Shown here piece after piece: positions 1-11,002 of a stretch of DNA of 64,000 bases. The position numbers were made by a program, and so were the translations under genes. Location of the stretch: positions 204,379 to 268,378 of the forward strand of contig NMRB01000111.1 in assembly GCA_002633025.1 (NCBI GenBank). The letters are read 5' to 3'. Source of the DNA: Notospermus geniculatus. Lineage: Eukaryota > Nemertea > Pilidiophora > Heteronemertea > Lineidae. The notes below the pieces were generated by a model. That model was not told the origin of the DNA, searched no databases, and saw only the letters and a program-made list of their open reading frames with translations. The stretch's first letter is position 1; each line of letters begins with the position of its first letter.

Positions 1-1189
1 CTTACGGCTCTGTGGAAGAAACTGATATTTCCTCCAACCAGCGGGGAATACAACCAGCATCCTGTGCGTGGAGGTTATTCATCAGTGTGGTATTAGCTTT
101 TGTTCATTACTCCGACATCTTGCACGATCGTCAGTTTCCGCTGGGACCTTTCCAACAAAAATGGCGGCCCGACAGTCCTCACCATATGACGTCAGAAGCC
201 CATTCATTGGCCGCAGGCACACTGGGCTGGTCAAGCGGGCAAGGCACAAAGATTTAGGTACAATGATTGTTTGAGAGGAGGCATTTGGTATTTTTTTGTT
301 GTTGTATCATGTTTGGACAATTAATGAATGGCCACGACGGCATATGGGACAACTGTAGGCCACCATGCTGCACTGCAGCTATGTCCCCAGAGTCTGTTGT
401 GAAGGAAATGAACTGATAGAGACAAAAAAGTTACTGTATAAGTTTACAATGAGATTTGCACATTTACCACCTTACACCGAGTTATCGATGAAACCGGAGC
501 TGACGGTTCATCCCCGCCTGTCTCCTGGGGTGTGTCATGAAAAGATGCCTCAGTATCTGAAGTGACATATCACGAACGCCGTGAATCATCTGCCCCCAGT
601 GTACTAACGTTTTATTCAGGCGTCTTTCAACGCTTTATACTGTGTGCTCTGTTTAGTAAAAGGTACCTTTTGGAAACAGTACTAATCCCAAGAATCCCCC
701 TGCCCTGAAACTTCTTTCTCCATCCTCTGCAAGCCAGGGTTCAACGGCGTCTTTTCATGACAGGTCAAGTAGAGGTACTTTAAGGGAGCAGACGACAGTA
801 ATTGGCACTCCACAGTTCAGTAAAGATTCTGATTTCCTTTCCCGGTAAATAGCAAAAATGTATCAGGCGCGTGAGCAGCTTGCCGGTATCTTTTTGAAAA
901 TAGACAGTCAAGCTGGTGGTAGCGCACATAAAAAGTCATTTCTTGTGAGGTTGGAAATGGTGTCCGTGAGTTCGTGTCGCGGAGAGAAACGTTTCAGTGC
1001 TACAGATGACGCAGCACACAGGTTGTAGCACACAGCCAAGTAGTTCTCAAAACGTTCTGCCCGTCCTAAAAAAAATCGTAAAACGGGCTAGAACGTGTAA
1101 CGTTGGCCAAATAATGGGGAGTTTAAGAGATCACACGCTATTAACGATACCATTTACGATGACAATATTTTTTGTATATGAAATACTAA
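1..1189. other. Intergenic, no gene recognised
   Basis: Short open frames on both strands (up to ~110 codons) show no recognisable domain, no splice-site context and no repeat of note. I see nothing else in this stretch. Confidence 0.5.
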
Positions 1190-1340
1190 TAGGGAGGTTT
1201 CGAAATCAAACGGTAAACGTAAACGTTAACGACAACTTTATTTTTGTACCGAAAATGCAATGCAAAATCTGGTTCATGTGTAGTATGAAAAATAACGTTG
1301 TCGTAAAAGTTTGGTTTATCGTTTGATTTCGAAACCTCAC
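1190..1340. mobile_element. Foldback (MITE-like) element, AGGGAGGTTTCG family
   Basis: Left arm AGGGAGGTTTCGAAATCAAA is inverted at the right end (1320-1339). The interior also folds back, with AACGTTAACG-type motifs. A second member with the same terminal AGGGAGGTTTC/GAAACCTCCCT lies at 31508-31628. There is no coding capacity, so it would be non-autonomous. Confidence 0.75.
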
Positions 1341-1396
1341 CAGTATGCAAGAAATAGCTTTAACGTAAACGTTATCGTTAGCGTGTACTGATAATC

Positions 1397-1522
1397 GAGA
1401 GGTTAAGAAATCGCTCCGTTAACGGTAACACTAACGCTAACGTTATTTTTTACGGTGCAAATGTACGTCAGAAATAGCGTTAGCGTTAGTGTTATCGTTA
1501 ACGGAGCGATTTCTTAAGCTCC
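1397..1522. mobile_element. Foldback element
   Basis: Long arms around GGTTAAGAAATCGCTCCGTT are inverted at the right end. The arms also pair through AACACTAACGCTAACG. It sits 57 bp from the previous foldback and shares AACG-rich content, but its termini differ. Confidence 0.7.
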
Positions 1523-1708
1523 CGTAATGTCTCCACGTTCTGGAGCACCCTTCCCGTCCGAACCCGTCCATGAAGTTCGTAAAACGACTGTAAAAAGTTG
1601 CCACTACGTCCACTCCGTTCGCACACATTTTCAAGAACGTACATTGTATACTGAGAACTAGCTCAAAGTGATGGGGCATTACTTATTCTTTATGTTTGCC
1701 ACCAGCTT

Positions 1709-2604
1709 GAAGTTCACACTAGAGTCCAAGCATCTGCAAGGACCTGATACCGTCCAGCGGATCTTCTGGTTTCATACACCGGCCTCCTCACTGAGCCAGA
1801 GAGAAAAACGGAAGCAGTCAACAGCTACTGAGGCCTTGTGAAAAATGAGGTCCCTGCTTTACACCTGACCGCGACTGATGTCTTCGTTTAAACATGATGA
1901 ATGGAGCGATCTAGTTTTTGCACCACCAGTCCTCCGCCTCATCCAGCGCGCTGGCATTCCTCTCCCGTGATAATATCACTAGGTTTTTTTCATGGAGCAC
2001 TGCTCTCCCAAGCGCATGCTTTCTACACCATTCATATTACAATAAGGGGTGGACCGAATGAATGACTGACTAGTAAACTCTACTACGAAAACACCTTATT
2101 ATCATATGAATACTGATGAAAGCATGCGCCTGGCAGAGCACTGCTCTGTGAAAAAACCCTATTAGTGTCTTCTACATGAATCTGAGGCGATGATTGTCTC
2201 GGGGCATTATCCAGAAAACAGACGCCAGAAAAACAGTTGCGATTGTTGGAGAAAGGTTAGAGTAAGCAAGGTGTTTTCATCAGGTCTGTTTGTCAGTTTT
2301 AACATAAAAGTTCGTCATACAGAACAAATTTACAGTAGGGAGTACCAGCTCTACCAGTCTGCGCGCCTAAAACAAGCGCGTTAATTGGTCCACTCAACGG
2401 TGGCTCTGATTGGTTCCTCATCAGTCGCGGTATCGGCGGCTCCATATTGAAGACATTACAGACTGCGGTTTTGTCAACTTGTCCAGCCAGACGTTCTGAC
2501 CTTGGAGACTTACAGTAAACATATTAATTGAATATACTTAACAGCGCAATTTCTATGACTTCAGAGAGAGTTCACTTGTGGTACAAAGCGCACTCTGTGA
2601 TAAT
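1709..2604. repeat. Direct repeat copy 1 (~0.9 kb)
   Basis: Starts GAAGTTCACACTAGAGTCC and ends CACTCTGTGATAAT. The same sequence recurs at 2844-3598 with a few percent divergence. This copy carries an extra ~180 bp foldback at 1981-2160 that the other lacks. The 62-66 codon open frames inside are not recognisable proteins. Confidence 0.85.
1981..2160. mobile_element. MITE-like insertion absent from the sister repeat
   Basis: Inverted ends AGGTTTTTTTCATGGAGC and its imperfect complement (GTGAAAAAACCCT), with AGCATGCGC-type inner arms. The sister repeat at 2844-3598 reads straight across the site (near 3117), which gives the empty site. The target duplication is short and ambiguous. Confidence 0.75.
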
Positions 2605-2843
2605 ATATTTATATTTTTTCGATTGGGGAGGGAATTATGCTATAAAAAGTACAGTAGGCCTAACAGCAAGGGGTACAAATACTGCAGTTTTACTCGCAGG
2701 CTGAATGCTTTTTGCTTTGATTGTGCATTGTGTTCTACGTCATCGGCGGTAGATTGTCCGCCATGATGGATTTTACAAGAAAAAGGTACCATCCGGACCA
2801 GACTCTAAAATTGAAAATTGCAGAGTCTGGTGGCACGAGACTA

Positions 2844-3598
2844 GAAGTTCACACTAGAGTCCAAGCATCTGCAAGGACCTGATACCGTCCAGCGGATCTT
2901 CTGGTTTCATACACCGGCCTCCTCACTGAGCCAGAGAGAAAAGAAACGGAAGCAGTCAACAGCTACTGAGGCTTTGTGAAAAATGAGGTCCCTGCTTTAC
3001 ACCTGACCGCGACTGATGTCTTCGTTTAAACATGATGAATGGAGCGATCTAGTTTTTGCACTACCAGTCCTCCGCCTCATCCAGCGCGCTGGCATTCCTC
3101 TCCGTGATAATATCATTAGTGTCTTCTACATGAATCTGAGGCGATGATTGTCTCGGGGCATTATCCAGAAAACAGACGCCAGAAAAACAGTTGCGATTGT
3201 TGGAGAAAGGTTAGAGTAAGCAAGGTGTTTTCATCAGATCTGTTTGTCAGTTTTAACTTAAAAGTTCGTCCTACAGAACCAATTTACAGTCGTACCACCC
3301 TTGCCGTAATCATGAAAAAGCTCGATGAGGGTCGGCTCTGTTGACAGAGTCTGCGCCCCTAAAACAAGCGCCTAAATTGGTCCACTCAACGCCGTGGCTC
3401 TGATTGGTTCCTCATCAGTCGCAGTATCGGCGGCCCTTTTTTGAAGACATTACAGACTGCGGTTTTGTCAATTTGTCCAGCCAGACGTTCTGACCTTGGA
3501 GACTTGCAGTAAACATATTAATTGAATATACTTAACAGCGCAATTTCTATGACTTCAGAGAGAGTTCACTTGTGGTACAAAGCGCACTCTGTGATAAT
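2844..3598. repeat. Direct repeat copy 2
   Basis: Matches 1709-2604 without the foldback insertion. It carries a small private stretch near 3290-3345. Direct orientation and about 1.1 kb spacing suggest local tandem duplication or unmerged haplotypes. Confidence 0.85.
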
Positions 3599-3970
3599 TT
3601 GATTCCGGGATGTGATTTCGAGCCCGGCGAGGCTTTCAATTAGCCTGCTGTGCTGGTTGAAGTTTAATGGAGGACGAAAGGAACGACTGGGAACAGTCTG
3701 GGGTATGGTGACTAATGTGTTTATGTAAAATGTACATGCGCGTGCTGCCGTAGTTTCACAGTCAGTCATATGTGAAGCACGAACGCCTACTGCAAGAGTA
3801 GGCCTACGACTAAAGAATTACGCTAATCGGATTAGCACGGCTGAAGCTTTCATACAATGAAAACAATGATTGTAGGTTACTCAATTGAAACCTAGTGAAA
3901 TCAATTTTAAGTGACGAGCGTTGAGAAGGATGTGAAGTCTGGGTAATCAACAGAGTCATGGTTCTCCTTA

Positions 3971-4263
3971 GCAGCAAGCAGTTCGTTCTTTGACCTGATT
4001 TGAGCAGCAAGCAGTCGGTTCTCTGACCTGCCTTCAAGCAACATGTAATTCGTTATCTCCGACCTGCCTTTAAGCAGCAAGCAGTTTGTTATGGCAGCAA
4101 GCAGTTCGTCCTCTGACCTGCCTTCAAGCAGCAAGCATTTTCAAGCAGCAAGCATATCGTCCTCTGACCTGCCTTCAAGCAGCAAGCAGTTTGTTATTAT
4201 GGCAGCAAGCAGTTCGTCCTCTGACCTGCCTTCAAGCAGCAAGCAGTTCGTTTTCCGACCTTC
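3971..4263. repeat. ~34-bp minisatellite (left)
   Basis: Tandem variants of GCAGCAAGCAGTTCGTCC followed by TCTGACCTGCCTTCAA, eight to nine partly degenerate copies. The right-unit counterpart at 6414-6598 has fewer copies. Confidence 0.9.
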
Positions 4264-4697
4264 GTTTCAGATAGATCCCTGAACACAGGCCTACAAACGA
4301 GCGATCAATCCTTCGTCATCCTCGTAGAAAGGTAATCCCCTTTCTGTGTTCCAGCGTCCAATTGATTCAGTCATCCACTGATGGCTTCATTGGATGCTGC
4401 ATGAGGAACGCACAGCGGTTTGGCTCTCTTTGCCTTTTTTCTGATTCTTCATCAATTAGAGATGGATAGAACTTCGAGAGTGCCGCATGAAGAGGATGTC
4501 AGCTGCGGGGTATTTGGTGACAAAATATCATATGCTGCAGGGAAGTATCCTGTATGGGATTTATTGCAATGATAATCAATAGACCCAATGAGCAACCTGC
4601 ACCACTTTTTATCCCGACATGGTCGATGGTACGCCCCAAACCATCGGCGAAGCACCACGGGTTTTGGCTTCATTTTCGACACACCCGATGAGTCATC

Positions 4698-4924
4698 AGC
4701 AGACGACAGTGATCGTTCGTCGTAATAATGGCTGGGTGCAGCAGACGACAGTGATCGTGCGTCGTAATAATGGCTGGGTGCAGCAGACGACAGTGATCGT
4801 TCGTCGTATTGGCTGGGTGCAGCAGACGACAGTGATCGTGCGTCGTAATAATGGCTGGGTGCAGCAGACGACAGTGATCGTGCGTCGTAATGGCTGGGTG
4901 CAGCAGACGACAGTGGTCGTGCAT
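4698..4924. repeat. ~42-bp minisatellite (left)
   Basis: Six copies of GCAGACGACAGTGATCGT plus GCGTCGTAATAATGGCTGGG, some lacking the TAA triplet. Open frames across it in three readings are repeat artefacts. Confidence 0.92.
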
Positions 4925-5026
4925 ATCGTGAAGGTTCTCATGGTCAAGGTTAAGGCCTGCGATAGTCGAGTGCCAAATCGTGGACGTGTATAGGCTGACC
5001 CTAACAATCACCTTTCCCACCTCATA

Positions 5027-5061
5027 AAAAAATCGAATGTTCTTAGAACATTCGATTTTTT
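5027..5061. repeat. Perfect palindrome, 17-bp arms
   Basis: The arms pair base for base around a single central T, with core GAATGTTCTTAGAACATTC. The palindrome is identical in the right unit (7363-7397). It could form a hairpin or cruciform, or hold paired GAA/TTC protein-binding half-sites. Its function is unknown. Confidence 0.85.
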
Positions 5062-5817
5062 AATATTTGTTTGATCCTGCTGAGCACGCGCGTCATGAAC
5101 GTTTTGTAATGTTGACACGTTTTTTTAACGTGCACGTGATGACACAGTTTTTGACCCACCTTTGGGGGTCATCCCGGGGGTCATACACCTTGTTTATACC
5201 GCAAAACAGCAACGTAATGATGACATCGGCCTTCCAGCCGAAATTTGATATCGAGATCATTGATCACGTGTAACATTTGTAGAATGGGATCGGTACGTGT
5301 TCCCAACGACGGCACCCGAGACTCAGGGTGGTAGAGGCCGTATAAAAGCATGAATGCAGTTTGGCTACTCTATCAAGAAGATTTGATTTCGTTGTGTGTC
5401 CGCCTACCGACAATAAAATGGTAGACATGTCGTTGCCATGCAATCTTCCCCACTGTGCAAACAGCGGAATCAAAGCAAACGTCACGGATTGATAACTGAT
5501 GATGGAGGGCGTACTGGCGGCCAGACCTGCCACGAGATCTCCCTTACCTTACCTATAAGAGCCAGTCGTTAATTTACGGATGGTAAACATGGAGGTGGAG
5601 AATAGTCATTGGTTTATCAATAAATGTAATTACCATTGTCTGAACTGACCACCTGGGAACTGGGGACATTATGCTGGGTCGAATGTCTTCGGAGCGCAGA
5701 TGGTATCCAGGGATATACTGTTGTCTAAGAGGATTAATTTCTTTGATTTCGTTCTGGCTGAGTGATCAATCTGATTGATCAATCAGTTTTGAGAACGTGC
5801 ACGATGCGTCCACATCC

Positions 5818-6180
5818 GGGGCCATATTTATGAAGCCTTCGCAACTTTGCGTTCACGCAAATCTATTGTTTGGCTGCACATGCCCTATTGTTCACTGACT
5901 GCCTTATGGGAGTGTCCCACTGGCGACTTTTTCCCACGACAAGGGGCGAATCTGAAGTCTGCGACATTCCCTCGACGAGCTGCGATATTTAGCGTGAATG
6001 TGTTTCGCATAATGATCATGGAGCCAGAGAATCACTGCGAACATCGACGACAGTCTGCGAAGAGCTACGATTTTTTCATTCGTCCCTTGTCGCAGGCCAA
6101 AATTCGCCAGTGGGACACTAGTATTACAATAGATTTGCGTGAACGCAAAGTTGCGAAGGCTTCATAAATATGACCCCTGG
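5818..6180. mobile_element. Foldback element (GGGGCCATATTTATGAAGCC family) with nested insert
   Basis: Terminal arms GGGGCCATATTTATGAAGCC invert at 6160-6180, followed by a TTCGCAACTTTGCGTTCACG arm. Other members are at 8155-8296 and 53153-53282. This copy is interrupted by another foldback at 5907-6123. Confidence 0.88.
5907..6123. mobile_element. Nested MITE with TTA target duplication (PIF/Harbinger-like)
   Basis: Inverted termini share AGTGTCCCACTGGCGA. TTA lies on each side (5904-5906 and 6124-6126). The right tandem unit reads GCCTTACAATAG at this site without the element, a clean empty site. A 3-bp TTA/TWA duplication is typical of PIF/Harbinger MITEs; that assignment is inference. 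Confidence 0.8.
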
Positions 6181-7036
6181 TTTGAATCCTACAGCAAGGC
6201 CTCGTGAGGTAGGGGGCTTTGCCAAAGTATGAATTCACAAACGAGTTGGGATTTTGTTCATGGTTGAACATCGCGTGTTATACCATTGAGGGCGTCTGCA
6301 ATACCTCCATTGACCTAACGACCCAAGATGTAAGACCCAAAGACCCTAACTACAAAGTTAAGGCTCAACGACAAAACGAAGATCCTTCCCGCTAAAGAGT
6401 CATGGTTCTCCTTAGCAGCAAGCAGTTCGTTCTTTGACCTGATTTGAGCAGCAAGCAGTCGGTTCTCTGACCTGCCTTCAAGCAACAAGTAATTCGTTAT
6501 CTCCGACCTGCCTTCAAGCAGCAAGCAGTTTGTTATGGCAGCAAGCAGTTCGTCCTCTGACCTGCCTTCAAGCAGCAAGCAGTTCTTTTTCCGACCTTCG
6601 TTTCAGATAGATCCCTGAACACACGAAGCCTACAAACGAGCGACCAATCCTTTGTCATCCTCGTAGAAAGGTAATCCCCTTTCTGTGTTCCAGCGTCCAA
6701 TTGATACAGCCATCCACTGATGGCTTCATTGGATGCTGCATGAGGAACACACAGCGGTTTGGCTCTCTTTGCCTTTTTTCTCATTCTTCATCAATTAGAG
6801 ATGGATAGAACATCGAGAGTGCCGCATGAGGAGGATGTCAGCTGCGGGGTATTTGGTGACAAAATATCATATGCTGCAGGGAAGTATCCTGTATGGGATT
6901 TATTGCAATGATAATCAATAGACCCAATGAGCAACCTGCACCACTTTTTATCCCGACATGGTCGATGGTACGCCCCAAACCGTCGGCGAAGCACCACGGG
7001 TTTTGGCTTCATTTTCGACACACCCGATGAGTCATC

Positions 7037-7258
7037 AGCAGACGACAGTGGTCGTTCGTCGTAATGGCTGGGTGCAGCAGACGACAGTGATCGTGCGTCG
7101 TAATAATGGCTGGGTGCAGCAGACGACAGTGATCGTTCGTCGTATTGGCTGGGTGCAGCAGACGACAGTGATCGTGCGTCGTAATAATGGCTGATGCAGC
7201 AGACGACAGTGATCGTGCGTCGTAATGGCTGGGTGCAGCAGACGACAGTGATCGTGCA
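7037..7258. repeat. ~42-bp minisatellite (right)
   Basis: Six copies of the same unit as 4698-4924, with a different order of long and short (TAA-lacking) variants. This shows slippage or recombination since duplication. Confidence 0.9.
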
Positions 7259-8154
7259 TATCGTGAAGGTTCTCATGGTCAAGGTTAAGAGGCCTGCGAT
7301 AGTCGAGTGCCAAATCGTGGACGTGTATTGGCTGACCCTAACAATCACCTTTCCCACCTCATAAAAAATCGAATGTTCTTAGAACATTCGATTTTTTAAT
7401 ATTTGTTTGATCACCTGCTGACCACGCGTTGTCATGAACGTTTTGTAATGTTGACACGTTTTTTTAACGTGCACGTGATGACACAGTTTTTGACACACCT
7501 TTGGGGGTCATCCCGGGGGCCATATGCCTTGTTTATTGCAAAACAGCAACGTAATGATGACATCGGCCTTCCAGCCGAAATTTGATATCGAGATCATTGA
7601 TCACGTGTAACATTTGTAGAATGGGATCGGTACGTGTTCCCAACGACGGCACCCGAGACTCAGGGTGAGAGAGGCCGTATAAAAGCATGAATGCAGTTTG
7701 GCTACTCTATCAAGAAGATTTGATTTCGTTGTGTGTCCGCCTACCGACAATGAAATGGTAGACATGTCGTTGCCATGCAATCTTCCCCACTGTGTAAACA
7801 GCGGAATCAAAGCAAACGTCACGGATTGATAACTGATGATGGAGGGCGTACTGGCGGCCAGACCTGCCACGAGATCTCCCTTACCTTACCTATAAGAGCC
7901 AGTCGTTAATTTACGGATGGTAAACATGGAGGTGGAGAATAGTCATTGGTTTATCAATAAATGTAATTACCATTGTCTGAACTGACCACCTGGGAACTGG
8001 GGACATTATGCTGGGTCGAATGTCTTAGGAGCGCAGATGGTATCCAGGGATATACTGTTGTCTAAGAGGAATAATTTCTTTGATTTCGTTCTGGCTGAGT
8101 GATCAATCTGATTGATCAATCGGTTTCGAGAACGTGCACGATGCGTGCGGATCC

Positions 8155-8296
8155 GGGGCCATATTTATGAAGCCTTCGCAACTTTGCGTTCACGCAAATC
8201 TATTGTTTGGCTGCACACGCCCTATTGTTCACTGACTGCCTTACAATAGATTTGCGTGAACGCAAAGTTGCGAAGGCTTCATAAATATGACCCCTG
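8155..8296. mobile_element. Foldback element, uninterrupted copy
   Basis: Same family as 5818-6180 with intact inverted arms and a short centre (CTATTGTTCACTGACTGCC). It serves as the empty site for the nested MITE. Confidence 0.85.
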
Positions 8297-8454
8297 GTTT
8301 GAATCCTACAGCAAGGCCTCGTGAGGTAGGGGGCTTTGCCAAAGTATGAATTCACAAACGAGTTGGGATTTTGTTCATGGTTGAACATCGCGTGTTACAC
8401 CATCGAGGGCCTCTGCAATACATTGTACCTCCATGACCTAACGATCCAAGATGT

Positions 8455-8660
8455 AAGACCTAAAGACCCTAACTACAAAGCTAAAGCTCAACGACAAAAC
8501 GAAGATCCTTCCCACTAAGGAACTACAAAGCTAAGACCTTCAACTACAAAACGAAGACCCCCCCCACCCCAACTCAGACCCGACCCGCCAAAAAACTAGG
8601 ACACACCACTACAACTCGCTACAAAACTAGGACCAACCCGCTACAAAACTAAGATGCATT
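8455..8660. repeat. Degenerate short tandem repeat
   Basis: Loose repeats of CTACAAARCTAAGACC and CTACAAAACTAGGACC, with C-rich runs. No coding signal. Confidence 0.6.
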
Positions 8661-8710
8661 GTTGGCAGTATCTACATTACATAGTCTTCTCCATGTACCG
8701 GTACTGCGCC

Positions 8711-8855
8711 TAAAGCTGCATTTAGCTGACACGCGGAATGCGGATTGCGGAACGCGGAAGCGGAAAATGCAATGCATTTTCCCATACAACATATCTTTCC
8801 GCCAGGGTTTCCGCGTCCCTATACCGCATTCCGCGTGTCAGCTAAACGCAGCCTA
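8711..8855. mobile_element. Foldback element
   Basis: Arms TTAGCTGACACGCGGAATGC invert at 8826-8845. The centre is AT-rich. Non-coding. Confidence 0.8.
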
Positions 8856-8869
8856 ACTCTTTGTCCAAC

Positions 8870-11000
8870 CCTTTCGTAATAATATCAGACTGTTGGAATG
8901 ATAATATTGTCAGCCTCTATTATAGGGTCTAACTCCCTCTGACAGCCCTTCCCTTTGTCATCGCTAATCGCCACCGGCTACTGTTGAGAGGATAACACGG
9001 AAAAGCTTTTGTTACATCGATAAAGAACATCTCGTTTCCTCCATCTAACGCGAGTCCTCCTTCTCAGGTATGTTCGCTAAGGTATCGTAAGAAAAAAACT
9101 CGGAAGATTCGCGGTCGCTTTGTATCAGCCTTCAGCTGGGTGAGATGACACACAAGCGAGGAGTTACGATGCGAGAATTCTCCGAGTGTATGTCTTCTTC
9201 AGTGGAAATACGTGTTTGACTTTGATCGCTGCTTTTGTAAGAACGTCTTCAACATACACAGCCATATAAAGGCTCGAGGAAGACCGTTTGTTCTTGTACC
9301 ATTGTTCTTCAAAGACTTGGTTAGCGAGTTCACTTCTGTCACATCCAGAGCTTATTGCTATTGCATTCATTTGGAAAGATTCCCACAATTCTCTTTGAAA
9401 ACAAAAGGGATGATTTACGTTTGTTCTACTCCTTTGAGCACAAAGACGGATTCTGAATCCTTCTAATCCACCAAATCGAAAACATCTTCTTGACATTAGC
9501 AGCGGGCTTCAAGTCGAACCGTTTCAGAATCTTTTAACGGGCGGGTGATCATCACAGATAGACGCCACTTGATATCTAACTGAATGGCAAAGTGCAGGCC
9601 TAACTGAGTGCAATATTACTTTTCATTGCCCCCGTTTGTGCCATGCCTCCCAGTAAAAGATAGACGGATTAAGCTGTAACGTGACAATGGGGGAGGCACT
9701 CATCGACATGTCTCTCTGCTTCTGAGTGTCTGCCAAACTAAAAGCGGGCACTGGCAAGCAAGCTATTAAGGGGCATTCGCAGTCATACACCTGTTCCAAA
9801 GAACCATTTGAGAGTGGGATGGTTCTTCCACAATGACTCTTCTTGTGAAGTTGGAGAAAAGTGGATTAACCGGCCAAGAAAACCTTCGCCGCCAAAGAAA
9901 GTCGCCCTCGCCACATCAAAACACTGGGAATCGAGCCCTGGTCCACTGGCACCCTTGTGACTTTATTGAACGCTGCTCCATACACCCGACCACAAACGTG
10001 CATATGGAAACGGGCATGTTCGTTCACAATCATGGGTCCCGGAATCGCCACAGGATTAATCTGCCATCCATTTCCTCTGCTCAGTAATGGATCAATCAAC
10101 AAATGCGAGGCTGTCTTCGGGCGAGTATCCGTTATCAAACGATGCCGGCAAACTCGGCTGAAATGTAACGGTTTGCCTTTTTCTTTGCTCAGTGAGTCCG
10201 AACTGACGAACGTGCCAGCAGCTCCTGCGGTGGCTATTCTGCTGACCACAATAGGGTTACACGTAAAAATATTTTACTCAAAACCGCTGACACTTCCGGT
10301 CTTTCATGCTGAAACGTGTTTTTTTTGACGTTTTTGCCGCAGAAACGCAACAGGCGTCTGCTTCCTGGTTGAGCGCAGCTTCTGCGGCGACAGGTCTATT
10401 GACCGTAAAACTGGTTCAGGAACTGTTGGTCAAATGGTTGGCGCTCCTGAAATGTTGGAGTACCCGGTTGCTCAAGGAGTTGAAAATAACGTGGCGGTAA
10501 AGCCTATATCTGCTAAATCTGCCGCTCAACCAATGCTGTTGAGCAACAGGGCCTAGTCTGTACGTGATTTCATATGTGGTGATTTTCATCATCACCAGCA
10601 AAATGACCGACCGAGTGAGGAAGCATGTCACAGATGCCTTTTGTGGCTCTCAAAGAGAATATTCAAGTAAGACAGCTTAACAGCCCGCTGCTTGACGCCC
10701 TTGGTCACGGTCATCAGTTGGCTATCGCCGAGAAACATGTTCGGTTCTTGGCTTTGATTGCTTTTCATATGGCTAAGCCAGGGATACAAACATACAATGT
10801 GGGTGCACGCGGTCGTCATCTGAGAGCCGCAGCCATACCAGACCAGTATTGTATTCTATTATCTCGTCTATACGGTTTCAAATTTCAAACAGAATCATAA
10901 TGCCAGGAAGACTGATGCAAATCTCTAGAGGTTGGAAAAACCATTATCGGTATACCTAGTTCATTAACTTACCATTCGTGCTATTGTGGTGCGAGGAGGA
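8870..11000. other. Intergenic, no gene recognised
   Basis: Several overlapping open frames of 84-127 codons (9164-9496 minus, 9866-10249 minus, 9957-10328 plus, 10625-10900 plus) lack recognisable domains and overlap one another on opposite strands. A decayed mobile element is possible, but I cannot identify one. Confidence 0.4.
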
Positions 11001-11002
11001 TT

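Larger units (their letters stand above)
3953..6397. repeat. 2.4 kb tandem duplication, left unit
   Basis: Begins GAGTCATGGTTCTCC and runs to ...GATCCTTCCCGCTAAA. The right unit starts at 6398 with the same words. It contains the 34-bp satellite, the 42-bp satellite, a perfect palindrome and a foldback carrying a nested MITE. Repeat-derived open frames on both strands are not genes. Confidence 0.9.
6398..8517. repeat. 2.4 kb tandem duplication, right unit
   Basis: Collinear with 3953-6397 but shorter, because it lacks the nested MITE and some 34-bp satellite copies. Base divergence is low. It contains the 34-bp array (6414-6598), the 42-bp array (7037-7258) and the palindrome (7363-7397). 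Confidence 0.9.

Noticed and set aside
4619-4993. 124-codon repetitive protein (QQTTVIVRRNNGWV repeats)
   Set aside because: The 42-bp satellite lacks stops in several frames on both strands, and the tandem sister unit is broken by TGA; it is a repeat artefact.
9164-10900. Cluster of 84-127 codon frames as a possible decayed transposon
   Set aside because: No catalytic motif of a reverse transcriptase, transposase or recombinase could be seen; left as intergenic.
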